Positions 35,425 through 44,421 of a stretch of DNA of 64,000 bases are shown in pieces (position 1 is the first letter of the stretch; each line of letters opens with the position of its first letter). The notes beneath the pieces were generated by a model. It saw only the letters and a program-made list of their open reading frames with translations, did no database searches and was not told the origin of the DNA. The position numbers and the translations under genes were made by a program. Source of the stretch: ENR-C587 sp942493235. GTDB lineage: Bacteria; Bacteroidota; Ignavibacteria; Kapaibacteriales; UBA2268. Location of the stretch: NCBI GenBank assembly GCA_942493235.1, contig OW818676.1, positions 2,480,001-2,544,000 of the forward strand, read 5' to 3'.

Positions 35425-36039
35425 TTAAAACATTATAAACTTTTCTTTTGCAGTCATGCAGAATGCACATTTGTCATCGACGAATGCACCGTCATAAGTA
35501 TTACCGCATACAGGGCAGACCGCATATTGAGCCGGCAGAGTATTGTCCGTACCGGAGTTAAGAGCAGCCAAAGATTTTGTATAGAAGTCCTTATGTTTCT
35601 TTTCGGTATCAATTGCCCAAGTAAAAGTCTTAATAGCTTTTACGACATTTTCGTCTTTAGCAGTTTTGATAAAATCAGGATACATAGTAGCAACTTCGTA
35701 AGATTCGCCTTCTATAGCGGCAGCTAAATTTTCAGCAGTAGTTTTTACTAGAAATTCCGGTTTGAAGCTTTCCATTTTGCCGCCTAATTCTTCTAATACT
35801 TTTTTATGATTATCTGCGTGAATTTCTTCTGCCTTTGAAGCAGCAGTGAAAAGTTTTGCAATTTGCATCTTGCCTTCTTCGGTAGCTTTAGTAGCGAATG
35901 CAGCGTATTTAGCACTGGCGGTAGTTTCACCCTTTACCGCAGCTTTTAGATTTTCGATTGTTTTAGTTGCTTCAGTCTTTGTACAACCGGAAAATAAAAT
36001 TAGTGCAATTGCGAAAAATGATAATACTAATATTTTCAT
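35425..36039 (-). CDS. Exported lipoprotein rubrerythrin
   Basis: 204 residues from the ATG at 36039 (AGGTGG lies just upstream; a GTG three codons earlier falls inside that site). The N-terminus is a lipoprotein signal, LILFSGCTKTE, lipidated Cys at 19. The four-helix di-iron domain carries GETTASAKYAAFA, EEIHADNHKKV, EGESYEVATMYPDF and DTEKKHKDFY, supplying the ExxH ligands. The C-terminal rubredoxin-like knuckles are CPVCGNTY and DKCAFC. Rubrerythrins reduce hydrogen peroxide. Most are cytoplasmic; an envelope-anchored one would need a periplasmic electron donor. It lies downstream of cydAB and a DUF2231 gene on the same strand. Confidence 0.88.
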   Translation of the reverse strand: MKILVLSFFAIALILFSGCTKTEATKTIENLKAAVKGETTASAKYAAFATKATEEGKMQIAKLFTAASKAEEIHADNHKKVLEELGGKMESFKPEFLVKTTAENLAAAIEGESYEVATMYPDFIKTAKDENVVKAIKTFTWAIDTEKKHKDFYTKSLAALNSGTDNTLPAQYAVCPVCGNTYDGAFVDDKCAFCMTAKEKFIMF

Positions 36040-36067
36040 ATAAACCACCTATTATTAATGAATAAAA

Positions 36068-36496
36068 TCAAATTGGCATCATATAGTTATAAACGAGGTT
36101 ACCGCCATAAAAACCGGTTATACTAACTGATAAAGCGGATATTAAATATAGAGCAAAAGAAATATTTAGGTATTTCTGCTCTTCTCTGTTTTTTATCTTT
36201 AAAAATATTCTGAAAGCAGCATTTATTAACACGGAAATTAATGTAATATATGCAAATAATTCGTGTATATCTCTTACTTCTCCTGCCGCACCGGACATTT
36301 CGGAAGTAAATAAAGCCCCACTTAATAAGGCAGCAAGTGCAAATAACGCACCAAGTACTAATAAGTAAAATCCTGATTTCGACATGCAGACTTCTTTTTT
36401 ATAGAATAGAGAAATTAGCTCGAAAAGAAATCCTACTGAGATAATTGCTATCGGAAAGTGGACTAACATTGGATGAAGATGTGCAGTTGGAAACAT
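36068..36496 (-). CDS. DUF2231-type membrane protein
   Basis: A 142-residue protein with four membrane segments. It starts FPTAHLHPMLVHFPIA, the His-rich signature of DUF2231, and includes EVRDIHELFAYITLIS, giving further conserved His. Such proteins are thought to be heme or redox membrane proteins, but the function is not established. It sits between cydB and the lipoprotein rubrerythrin on the same strand, 28 bp before the latter, suggesting a shared respiratory or oxygen-defence role. Confidence 0.75.
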   Translation of the reverse strand: MFPTAHLHPMLVHFPIAIISVGFLFELISLFYKKEVCMSKSGFYLLVLGALFALAALLSGALFTSEMSGAAGEVRDIHELFAYITLISVLINAAFRIFLKIKNREEQKYLNISFALYLISALSVSITGFYGGNLVYNYMMPI

Positions 36497-36666
36497 ATAT
36501 TTAGCTCCTTAATTGGTAAAATATTATTTTAATATCTTATAATATGTTTCAAATTAACTAAATAAATCAATTTTGCAAATTATATTTTGTTAATATTAAA
36601 AATGAGAATAATCTTACTGTTTGTATTCTTAAAAAATTGTATTATTTAAAAATCTATCTTAGCAAA

Positions 36667-36698
36667 ACCTTCCTAAACTAATGTAAGCTTAGGAAGGT
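36667..36698. terminator. Terminator hairpin after cydB
   Basis: ACCTTCCTAA ... TTAGGAAGGT, ten base pairs. It lies about 45 bp downstream of the minus-strand cydB stop and separates cydAB from the DUF2231 gene. Its sequence is related to 35370-35402. Confidence 0.8.
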
Positions 36699-36743
36699 AA
36701 TTAAAGATTAGGAAACTGTAAATATTAAAATATTCTTTAAAAA

Positions 36744-37757
36744 TCAATAACTATGATTATCAATTTTTACTTTTCCATTGAATATTCTATATACTAATAT
36801 TTGATAAGCAAATACTAATGGAAGTCCGATTAAAGCTATTATCAACATATTGTATAATGTTGCTGCTGATGATGCTGCATTATATATAGTTAAGCTATTA
36901 GTCGGAATAGTACTGGAAATTACAAAGTTCGGGAATATTCCTGCGGCAACAAATATTATACTGCCGGCTATAATTATGCTTGACCCGAGAAAAGACATGA
37001 AATATTTTGATTTTGAGATACCCAAGGGGATGAAAACTATTCCTACCATGCAGATAATCGGAATCAGCCATGCAGCAGGATTAATCAGTACTGACAACAA
37101 ATGAGCATTATACATAGTAGTCCATACTATTAATACGGCATAGAATACCAAGAATATAAAGTAACCTTTTTTAACGGTAGATTTAATTCTATCGAATAAT
37201 TCACCTTCAGTTTTTAACAAAAGGAATAATTTACCATGCAATCTAATTAGAGTAACTGCGGTTAATCCTAAAAATATCGAATAAGGATTAAGCAATGTAA
37301 AGAAATTACCTGCAAATTCCATATTTTCGTCTATCGGCAGCCCGGAAGCAATATTGCCAAAAGCTACTCCCAATAAAAGTATTATCAAATAGCTCGCTAC
37401 ATTAAATAGTATATCCCATGTCTTTCTCCAGCTTGCACTTTCGACTTTACTTCTGAATTCGAGAGATACTGCCCGCATTATTAGGACAAGCAGAAACAGC
37501 ATGAAAGCAGTATAGAAACCGGAAAATACAGTAGCATAAACATGCGGGAAAGCGGCAAATAATGCACCGCCCGCTGTGATTAACCATACTTCGTTACCGT
37601 CCCAAAGCGGACCAATCGAATTAAGCATTAAGCGTCTCTCGTCATCAGTTTTTGATACGAAATAAGTCATTCCCACACCTAAATCAAATCCGTCTAAGAC
37701 TATATAACCAACGAATAATGTTACTATCAAAATAAACCAAATTATATTTAAATCCAT
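36744..37757 (-). CDS. cydB: Cytochrome bd ubiquinol oxidase subunit II
   Basis: A 337-residue protein with about eight or nine membrane helices. The family motif is in the first helices: GYIVLDGFDLGVGM and GPLWDGNEVWLITAGGALFAAFPHVYA, quoted in part. Conserved Asp and Glu near the N-terminus line the proton or quinol channel in known structures. CydB pairs with CydA to reduce O2 to water with high affinity. It lies 33 bp after cydA. No cydX-like small ORF or cydDC genes were seen here. Confidence 0.95.
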   Translation of the reverse strand: MDLNIIWFILIVTLFVGYIVLDGFDLGVGMTYFVSKTDDERRLMLNSIGPLWDGNEVWLITAGGALFAAFPHVYATVFSGFYTAFMLFLLVLIMRAVSLEFRSKVESASWRKTWDILFNVASYLIILLLGVAFGNIASGLPIDENMEFAGNFFTLLNPYSIFLGLTAVTLIRLHGKLFLLLKTEGELFDRIKSTVKKGYFIFLVFYAVLIVWTTMYNAHLLSVLINPAAWLIPIICMVGIVFIPLGISKSKYFMSFLGSSIIIAGSIIFVAAGIFPNFVISSTIPTNSLTIYNAASSAATLYNMLIIALIGLPLVFAYQILVYRIFNGKVKIDNHSY

Positions 37758-37790
37758 TATTGTTCTCCTTAATTATGTAATACAATGAAA

Positions 37791-39137
37791 TTATGCTGAA
37801 ATTGCCGTATTGTCTTCAGGTCCATGTTTGATTTTACGAAGTAAGAGAAATACAAACAGAATCAAAAGAATTATATAAATCACAGTAAACATTATTAATG
37901 AGAACCAAACTTGTTCGGCAGTTACTACCTTTGAAATGGCATCTTTAGTGCGTAAAATTCCTTGAACTGCCCATGGTTGTCTGCCAACTTCTGCCGATAT
38001 CCACCCCATAATATTTGAAACATGAGGAAAGATAATTAATGGAATATACAATGCCATCAGCCATTTCTGTTCAAATAATTTACCTCTCCATAGTAAGAAT
38101 AAAGAAATTAATACTACACCTATCATAGTCATTCCGAGAGCCACCATCAGATGATAAGACTGAAATGTTAATTGCACGGGTGGTCTGTCTTCGGGTTTAA
38201 ATTCATTTAATCCTTTAATTGAAGTTTCGGAATTAAAATCAACTAAAAACGAGAGCATTCCCGGAATGCCAATTCCTTTAACTTCTTGAGTTGACTCATC
38301 TACATAACCGAATAGCCACATAGTGCCGGGTCCTGTATTGTAATGTCCTTCAAAAGCAGCTAACTTAGCAGGTTGATTATAAGTAACCCCGACGGCACTT
38401 GCATGACCGGTAAATAATTGGAATAATGAAGCAAATACGGCAATAGGTAAAGCTATTTTGATTGAAGCCTTGGCATATTCTACATGTCTATTTTTCAAAA
38501 TATACCAGCCTGAAATTCCAAGTACTAAGAATGCACCGGTCATCCAAGCCCCGCCAACTACATGTAAATATCTATCTAATGTCGAAGGATTGAATACCAT
38601 AGCCCAGAAATCGGTTATTTCGGCACGAGAAATTACTTCAATGCCGTCTTTCATTTCCGTGATCAGCTTGTATCCGGCAGGTGTCTGCATCCATGAATTG
38701 GCAACTATTATAAAGAAAGCACTTAAAGTAGCTCCGAGTGAAACCATGATAGTAGCAAAGAAGTGCATCTTTGGTCCTACCTTGTTCCAACCGAACAATA
38801 AAATTCCTAAGAAAAATGATTCCATAAAGAAAGCAAATAATGCTTCTGCCGCAAGCGGACTACCGAAAATATCTCCTACCATTCTGGAATATTGAGACCA
38901 GTTAGTTCCAAACTCAAACTCTAATACTATGCCGGTAACTACACCGATAGAGAAAGTAAGAGCGAAGATTTTTGTCCAGAATTTTGTTAGCTTATCATAT
39001 AGAGGGTCTTTGGTTTTTAAAAACATTCCCTTCATAAAGACAAGTACTAATCCCAGACCAATACTCATAGGCGGATAAAGAAAGTGAAATCCGGCAGTAA
39101 CTGCGAATTGAATTCGAGCAAGTAATTCTACGTCCAT
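37791..39137 (-). CDS. cydA: Cytochrome bd ubiquinol oxidase subunit I
   Basis: 448 residues from the ATG at 39137; a TTG immediately before it is not needed because GGAGG lies upstream. ARIQFAVTAGFHFLYPPMSIG contains the heme b595-ligating His18 region. The quinol-site motif MGWISAEVGRQPWAVQG is present. The Q-loop region (about 245-320) is of the short type. The His and Met ligands for heme b558 are in the expected central part (YHLMVALGMT area). High-affinity oxygen reduction for microaerobic growth or protection is implied. First gene of cydAB. Confidence 0.95.
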   Translation of the reverse strand: MDVELLARIQFAVTAGFHFLYPPMSIGLGLVLVFMKGMFLKTKDPLYDKLTKFWTKIFALTFSIGVVTGIVLEFEFGTNWSQYSRMVGDIFGSPLAAEALFAFFMESFFLGILLFGWNKVGPKMHFFATIMVSLGATLSAFFIIVANSWMQTPAGYKLITEMKDGIEVISRAEITDFWAMVFNPSTLDRYLHVVGGAWMTGAFLVLGISGWYILKNRHVEYAKASIKIALPIAVFASLFQLFTGHASAVGVTYNQPAKLAAFEGHYNTGPGTMWLFGYVDESTQEVKGIGIPGMLSFLVDFNSETSIKGLNEFKPEDRPPVQLTFQSYHLMVALGMTMIGVVLISLFLLWRGKLFEQKWLMALYIPLIIFPHVSNIMGWISAEVGRQPWAVQGILRTKDAISKVVTAEQVWFSLIMFTVIYIILLILFVFLLLRKIKHGPEDNTAISA

Positions 39138-39269
39138 CAAGCATCCTCCAATTAAGTGATAAATTCATTTATTATAGTATAAAAGTCACTAATTCAGGGT
39201 ATATAATATTTTTTTACGGTTATGTACGATTAATATTTTAGTTCAATTATAAACAATATTTATCATAGA

Positions 39270-40460
39270 CTAATTATTATTTACACTCTTAACTAAGACA
39301 ATAGAGCTGTCAATAGCTCTTATCAAATTATAATCTTGATTAACATTAAGCTTATCGTTAGCACTAATTATTTTATTATCTGATTTAATTAGAGCAAAGC
39401 CTTTTTTTAATGGATTCAATGGCTCTAATATTTTTAATTTTGCAAAGTATTGAGAAAGAGTATTTGATTGATTTATATAATGACTATCAATCAATCTCTT
39501 TGATAATGAAACCATTTCGTCGATTTTTTGAATATTTATTTTTATGATTTCATTAATCTTTCTAATACCATAAGAATTTACTCCGGTTTCAATATCTTTA
39601 GATATATTTTTAATCAACTCGACAATTCGCCTGCTTGCGTAATCGACATCATCGTCTATTTGACGTTTAAGCTCGGTTTGCAAAATCGAAGTTGCTATTT
39701 CTGCCGCCGCGGTAGGAGTAGCTGCTCTTAAATCCGCTGTGAAATCGGCAATAGTGAAGTCAGTCTCATGCCCAACGGCTGATATAATCGGAGTTACAGC
39801 ATTATAAATTGCATCTGCTACCTGCTCGGTATTATAAGACCATAAGTCTTCGATAGAGCCACCGCCTCTGCCAATAATTAATACATCAAGCCCAAGTTTG
39901 TCCAGCTCCCTAATTGCACAAACTATATCGTCAGCTGAGCCTTCGCCCTGAACTAAAGTTGGTCGGAAGTGAATAGTTGCTTTAGGAAATCTTCTTTCAA
40001 TAGTACTAAAAATATCTTTAACCGCTGCACCGGTAGGGGAGCTGCTTACTCCGATATTTAAATTTATTTCTTTAATGTATTTCTTGTTGTCAGAATCGAA
40101 ATAGCCCTTACTCTGTAATTTTGCTTTCATCTCTTCGAATGCCATAAACAAATCGCCTTGACCGAGTGGAGACATAGTATTACAGTCTAATTGGTACTGC
40201 CCGCGCGGAGGATATACTGAAATTGAACCACGTACAATTACTTTCATTCCATCTTTAGGAACAAAATTCAGGTTTCGACTCTTCCACATTACTCCTGATA
40301 TTTGGGCAGAGTCATCTTTTAATGTAAAATATCGATGCCCTGAAGTATGCTCTTTAAAATTTGACAATTCTCCAATTACCGATACCATTCCAATACCATC
40401 TGTGAGCAAATGGCTAATTGCACTTGTCAATTCTGATACGCTTAATTTGTCTTTTCCCAT
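39270..40460 (-). CDS. xseA: Exodeoxyribonuclease VII large subunit
   Basis: A 396-residue protein. The N-terminal OB-fold (about 1-100: GMVSVIGELSNFKEHTSGHRY, in part) is followed by the catalytic domain with VVSS-like ISSSPTGAAVKDI, GRGGGSIEDLWSYN and SAVGHETDFTIADFTADLRA, which are hallmark XseA motifs. The C-terminal part is a long coiled coil ending in LNPLKKGFALIKSDNKI. It degrades single-stranded DNA with XseB; xseB is not next to it. Normal length. Confidence 0.95.
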   Translation of the reverse strand: MGKDKLSVSELTSAISHLLTDGIGMVSVIGELSNFKEHTSGHRYFTLKDDSAQISGVMWKSRNLNFVPKDGMKVIVRGSISVYPPRGQYQLDCNTMSPLGQGDLFMAFEEMKAKLQSKGYFDSDNKKYIKEINLNIGVSSSPTGAAVKDIFSTIERRFPKATIHFRPTLVQGEGSADDIVCAIRELDKLGLDVLIIGRGGGSIEDLWSYNTEQVADAIYNAVTPIISAVGHETDFTIADFTADLRAATPTAAAEIATSILQTELKRQIDDDVDYASRRIVELIKNISKDIETGVNSYGIRKINEIIKINIQKIDEMVSLSKRLIDSHYINQSNTLSQYFAKLKILEPLNPLKKGFALIKSDNKIISANDKLNVNQDYNLIRAIDSSIVLVKSVNNN

Positions 40461-40600
40461 TTATTTTTTTCTATTTAAATTATTCATTATTTTTACATAA
40501 TACAATATAGCAAAAAATTTTTAAAATAAAAAACAATTTTATTTACAAAATGAATATTATTCGTAATACTTTTATTTATAAATTAAATAGCAAATTGGAT

Positions 40601-41041
40601 TTAAATTTCTCCAATATCTTCAAACCATAAATTAGGATTATTTTTAATAAAATCGTTCATCATGCTTATACATGTTTCGTCTTGAAGTACAACTAATTCT
40701 ACACCATTGGCTTTAAGATGTTCTTCGTCGCCCATAAATGTAACATTTTCAGCAATTACTACTTTGGGGATTTTATATAATAGTATGGTACCGCTACACA
40801 TTGAGCATGGCGATAATGTAGTGTAAAGAGTAGCTTTACGATACTGAGCAGGGCTAAGTCTTCCTGCATCTTCAAAAGCGGACATTTCACCGTGTAGAAT
40901 TGGGCTACCATTTTGAACTCGCTGATTATGCCCTCTGCCAACAATTTTACCATCAATTTCTATAACAGAGCCAATTGGGATACCGCCTTGGCTAAGACTT
41001 TCTTTTGCTTGAGCAATTGCCTGATTCATAAATTCGTTCAT
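40601..41041 (-). CDS. Cytosine deaminase of the yeast Fcy1 type
   Basis: A 146-residue zinc hydrolase. HGEMSAFEDAGRL and SPCSMCSGTILLY provide His, the catalytic Glu, and the two Zn Cys. The whole chain recalls the fungal cytosine deaminase: IPIGSVIEIDGKIVGRGHNQR at the start, LYTTLSPC in the centre, and a tail NPNLWFEDIGE. That tail distinguishes it from tRNA adenosine deaminase (TadA) and guanine deaminase. It would convert cytosine to uracil in pyrimidine salvage. The gene is alone on the minus strand, between xseA and the DUF2279 gene. Confidence 0.82.
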   Translation of the reverse strand: MNEFMNQAIAQAKESLSQGGIPIGSVIEIDGKIVGRGHNQRVQNGSPILHGEMSAFEDAGRLSPAQYRKATLYTTLSPCSMCSGTILLYKIPKVVIAENVTFMGDEEHLKANGVELVVLQDETCISMMNDFIKNNPNLWFEDIGEI

Positions 41042-41135
41042 AATTAATCCTTAATAAATAATAGTGTTCAAAATTATTTCAAGTAATAAATGATATTATT
41101 CGATATTAAATCTAAATACTTAATACTAATGAATC

Positions 41136-42206
41136 TTATAAATGGATACTAAATTGAAAAGGGTAGAATAAAAATGCTTTAGTACCTTTTTTGCTAAATT
41201 CTAAAGTAGGGCTTGGAAATTTCACATAATTCAATGATTGCTTTACCCAATTCCAAACATTCCCGCCGTCTGGGAGTAGTTTAACTAAGTCATAATCTAA
41301 TGACAGTAGATATTTTGGGTCTCCATAAACTTCATTATTGAACATTACATCATATTTATGATTTGGATTAGATAATTCAGGAAGAGTTAAATTATTAGCA
41401 GTATAGCCGATGCTAAGCTGTAGCCAATCAATCCAATAGCTTTTCCATTTTTGAGGTAACATATTATATATATTGATGCTAAGCCAAAAAGTTTGTGAAC
41501 TGTAGTCATCGATAAAGATATCAGAGGGTTTACGCTTTTCATTACCAGCCCAATTAGATGGGATATAATTGAATTTAGTAGTAAAATTTTGTAAAAATGG
41601 TACGTAATACTGTGCTACATAGAAAGCAGTACCAATAATATCACAATAAAAGTCTGAAGGAGAAAATCCCCAGTTTTTTCCATATCCGTCCAATACTTCA
41701 ATGTAAGTAGAATATCCAAGCCCTAACAGACCGCCTATCCAGATAGATGTTTCATTGTCAAAGCCTGACCAGAGCAGGGCTTCATTCATAACATAAGAAT
41801 TAACAACACAACCGTAAATATGCCCTACCTTATCTACATACAGTGAATAGCGACCGTCTTCCATTATTTTAAAATCAGTTCTTTCTTTCCAAATTGTATT
41901 CATCTGTCCTATATGCTGCAGAATAAATACTGTAGTATATAATGCACCGACAGAAATCGCAGGAATTGGCTTGATTTTTGTGTGCTTATTTGGTAACTCG
42001 CCGCTTAATGTATAGCGTGGGTTATCGGCATAATAATAATCGCTTTGTAAAATGCGGTTTGTATCAATAAGTAGAGTTGAATTTTTAATTGAAACATTAT
42101 CAGTAACAGTATCATTAGAATGATCAGCTGATAAAAGCGGATTTAAGGCTAATAAAAAATATATAGATATACAAATATATATTTTTATAATAGAGGAAAA
42201 TTTCAT
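41136..42206 (-). CDS. DUF2279 (YfiM-like) exported protein
   Basis: I place the start at the ATG at 42206, which begins a signal peptide (MKFSSIIKIYICISIYFLLA); an upstream in-frame ATG at 42248 adds 14 residues. About 356 residues. KVGHIYGCVVNSYVMNEALL and the following GLLGLGYSTYIEVLDGYGKN match the DUF2279/YfiM family of periplasmic or outer-membrane-associated proteins. The C-terminal half (SYWIDWLQLSIGYTANNL, ending FYPFQFSIHL) has beta-strand character. Function unknown. Confidence 0.7.
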   Translation of the reverse strand: MKFSSIIKIYICISIYFLLALNPLLSADHSNDTVTDNVSIKNSTLLIDTNRILQSDYYYADNPRYTLSGELPNKHTKIKPIPAISVGALYTTVFILQHIGQMNTIWKERTDFKIMEDGRYSLYVDKVGHIYGCVVNSYVMNEALLWSGFDNETSIWIGGLLGLGYSTYIEVLDGYGKNWGFSPSDFYCDIIGTAFYVAQYYVPFLQNFTTKFNYIPSNWAGNEKRKPSDIFIDDYSSQTFWLSINIYNMLPQKWKSYWIDWLQLSIGYTANNLTLPELSNPNHKYDVMFNNEVYGDPKYLLSLDYDLVKLLPDGGNVWNWVKQSLNYVKFPSPTLEFSKKGTKAFLFYPFQFSIHL

Positions 42207-42306
42207 AAATTTACATTGAATTATTAATACAATATTTCTTATTAACATTGAATATTAAAATAAGAATTGTAAAAATAAGGAAAATATTTGAATAATCATT
42301 GAGCAA

Positions 42307-43233
42307 ATGGAAAATATGGAACACAGCGGGAAAATATTTAAAATTGAAAGAGAGAAGCGAAAGCTTTCGGTTAATGAAGTCAGCAAGACTTTAAAGATTC
42401 GTGAGCATATTATTCAAGCTATCGAAATTGGCAATTATGATATATTGCCACCGGTGTATATGAAAGCATTTATTAAGGATTATTCAAGCTATCTTAAAAT
42501 TGACAAAGAATTTGTTAATGAAATAATGACGAATCTTTCTCCTAAAGATGATATTCAAAAGCTTGCCGATGAAAGTGAAAAAGTAGTATTTAACCAGCCT
42601 GTTGCTCCCAAGAGGTATGAAGAAATATTTGCCGAAAATAAAATCAAAAAGCAATTTTTTAATAAGCAGAATATTGTAAACTATTTGATTTTTACTGCTT
42701 TGATTTTAATACTGATTGCTACGGTGTATTTTACTTTTTTTGATTTCGGCTCTAACGATAAAAATAATCAGAATTTCTCGTCACTTCAAAATGACACTCT
42801 TAACGTTACTAATCAAAGTAACGGATTAGCTCAAGCATATAATCCCACCGATAGTATGACTTTAACAGTTGAATCTACTGATTCTGTTTGGACAAGGATT
42901 TCAATGGACGGTAAAAAAACATTTCAACAAGTAATTCTTCCTTATAAGGAAATGCAGTTCAAAGCCTGGGAATATTTCCAAATTACTTGTGATGATGCCA
43001 CTGCACTCAAGGTTAAAAGGAATGATGAATCTATACCGCAATTAAGCAGTAGAGGCAAAGTGATTAGAAATGTCAAAATTACTCGCAACGAAGTAATTAA
43101 TCCTACCGCATTTGTCAAAGATACTGCTCAAGTCAAGCATAAGAGAATACCAAAAAAGATTATTCAGGAAAATCCCAAACCTATATTTATTCAACCTTCA
43201 AAAGTTCAGGGAGTAAAGCCTACCAGACATTAA
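42307..43233 (+). CDS. RodZ-like helix-turn-helix membrane protein
   Basis: A 308-residue protein. An N-terminal HTH_25 domain (about 8-80: REKRKLSVNEVSKTLKIREH, then AIEIGNYDILPP) is followed by one membrane helix (about 125-146: NYLIFTALILILIATVYF). The extracytoplasmic DUF4115 domain is about 190-265 (SVWTRISMDGKKTFQQVILP). This is the RodZ architecture; RodZ links MreB to cell-wall synthesis and rod shape. The C-terminal tail is lysine-rich. It is followed 75 bp later by a moxR-like gene on the same strand. Confidence 0.8.
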   Translation: MENMEHSGKIFKIEREKRKLSVNEVSKTLKIREHIIQAIEIGNYDILPPVYMKAFIKDYSSYLKIDKEFVNEIMTNLSPKDDIQKLADESEKVVFNQPVAPKRYEEIFAENKIKKQFFNKQNIVNYLIFTALILILIATVYFTFFDFGSNDKNNQNFSSLQNDTLNVTNQSNGLAQAYNPTDSMTLTVESTDSVWTRISMDGKKTFQQVILPYKEMQFKAWEYFQITCDDATALKVKRNDESIPQLSSRGKVIRNVKITRNEVINPTAFVKDTAQVKHKRIPKKIIQENPKPIFIQPSKVQGVKPTRH

Positions 43234-43308
43234 AATATTTTCTTTTTTGATTTTTCAAAAAAACATTATATTTTAGTGTTTAATTTTATGTTATTTTAAC
43301 TTAAAGAA

Positions 43309-44301
43309 ATGAAAATGACTGATATTCGTGAGCTTAATGAAAGAATTAATAAAGAATCTTATATTATTGAAAACCTTATTAATGAAACAAGTAAGGTAAT
43401 AGTCGGGCAGAAACAAATAATAGAAAAAATTATTGTCGGGCTATTGTCCGGTGGTCATTTGCTTTTGGAAGGTGTCCCCGGATTAGCAAAAACTTTGGTT
43501 ATTAAAACTCTTGCAAATGCAATTTCTGCAAAATTTCAGAGGATTCAATTTACTCCTGATTTATTACCTGCCGATTTGATAGGAACAATGATTTACAGCC
43601 AGAAAAACGAATCATTCGTAGTTAAAAAAGGTCCTTTATTTGCTAATTTTATTTTAGCAGACGAAATTAACCGAGCACCTGCTAAAGTTCAAAGTGCTTT
43701 GCTCGAATCAATGCAAGAGAAGCAAGTTACTATCGGCGATAAGACTTATTCTTTAGAAGAACCGTTTTTAGTACTCGCTACTCAGAATCCTATTGAGCAG
43801 GAGGGAACTTATTCGTTGCCCGAGGCTCAAGTAGATAGATTTATAATGAAGCTTATAGTAGATTATCCCACTGTAACCGAAGAAAAAGAAATTTTGAGAA
43901 GAAATATTGCTAAAGTATTTCCTAAAGCCGAAGTAATTGTTAATCCCGAGCAGATAATAAAAGCCCGCGAGTTAGTTAAAGAGATTTATATGGACGAAAA
44001 AATCGAAAATTATATTCTTGATATAGTCTTTGCTACTCGCTATCCTGCAAAATTCGGTTTAGCACATTTAGAGAATTATATCGTTTACGGAGCTTCCCCA
44101 AGAGCTACTATTAATTTGGCTATTGCTTCAAAAGCATTAGCGTTTGTAAGACGTAGGGGATATGTAATTCCTGAAGATATTAGATATTTATGCTTCGATA
44201 TTCTTAGACATCGAATTGGATTAAGCTACACAGCTGAGGCTGAAAATATTAAATCCGAAGATGTAATTAATCAAATTATTAATAAAATTGAAGTACCATA
44301 G
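43309..44301 (+). CDS. MoxR-family AAA+ ATPase
   Basis: A 330-residue AAA+ protein. Walker A is LLLEGVPGLAKT, Walker B is FILADEINRAPAKVQSALLE, and sensor 1 is VLATQNPIEQEGTYSLPEAQ, with the arginine finger in QVDRF. The C-terminal lid domain includes YGASPRATINLAIASKALAF. MoxR ATPases act as chaperones that insert metals or remodel complexes, usually with adjacent von Willebrand factor A proteins. No VWA or DUF58 gene is nearby, which is atypical. Four 18-bp repeats follow the stop. Confidence 0.92.
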   Translation: MKMTDIRELNERINKESYIIENLINETSKVIVGQKQIIEKIIVGLLSGGHLLLEGVPGLAKTLVIKTLANAISAKFQRIQFTPDLLPADLIGTMIYSQKNESFVVKKGPLFANFILADEINRAPAKVQSALLESMQEKQVTIGDKTYSLEEPFLVLATQNPIEQEGTYSLPEAQVDRFIMKLIVDYPTVTEEKEILRRNIAKVFPKAEVIVNPEQIIKARELVKEIYMDEKIENYILDIVFATRYPAKFGLAHLENYIVYGASPRATINLAIASKALAFVRRRGYVIPEDIRYLCFDILRHRIGLSYTAEAENIKSEDVINQIINKIEVP

Positions 44302-44317
44302 ATTTCTTTGAGTGATG

Positions 44318-44389
44318 ATTGATTTTCTTTGTTTAATTGATTTTCTTTGTTTAATTGATTTTCTTTGTTTAATTGATTTTCTTTGTTTA
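44318..44389. repeat. Four perfect 18-bp tandem repeats
   Basis: ATTGATTTTCTTTGTTTA repeated at 44318, 44336, 44354 and 44372 without a mismatch. It lies between the moxR-like stop and the BMP-type lipoprotein start (44422), so copy-number change would alter the intergenic spacing. Confidence 0.97.
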
Positions 44390-44421
44390 AGAATTATATT
44401 TAAAGAATAATCGGAGATAAT

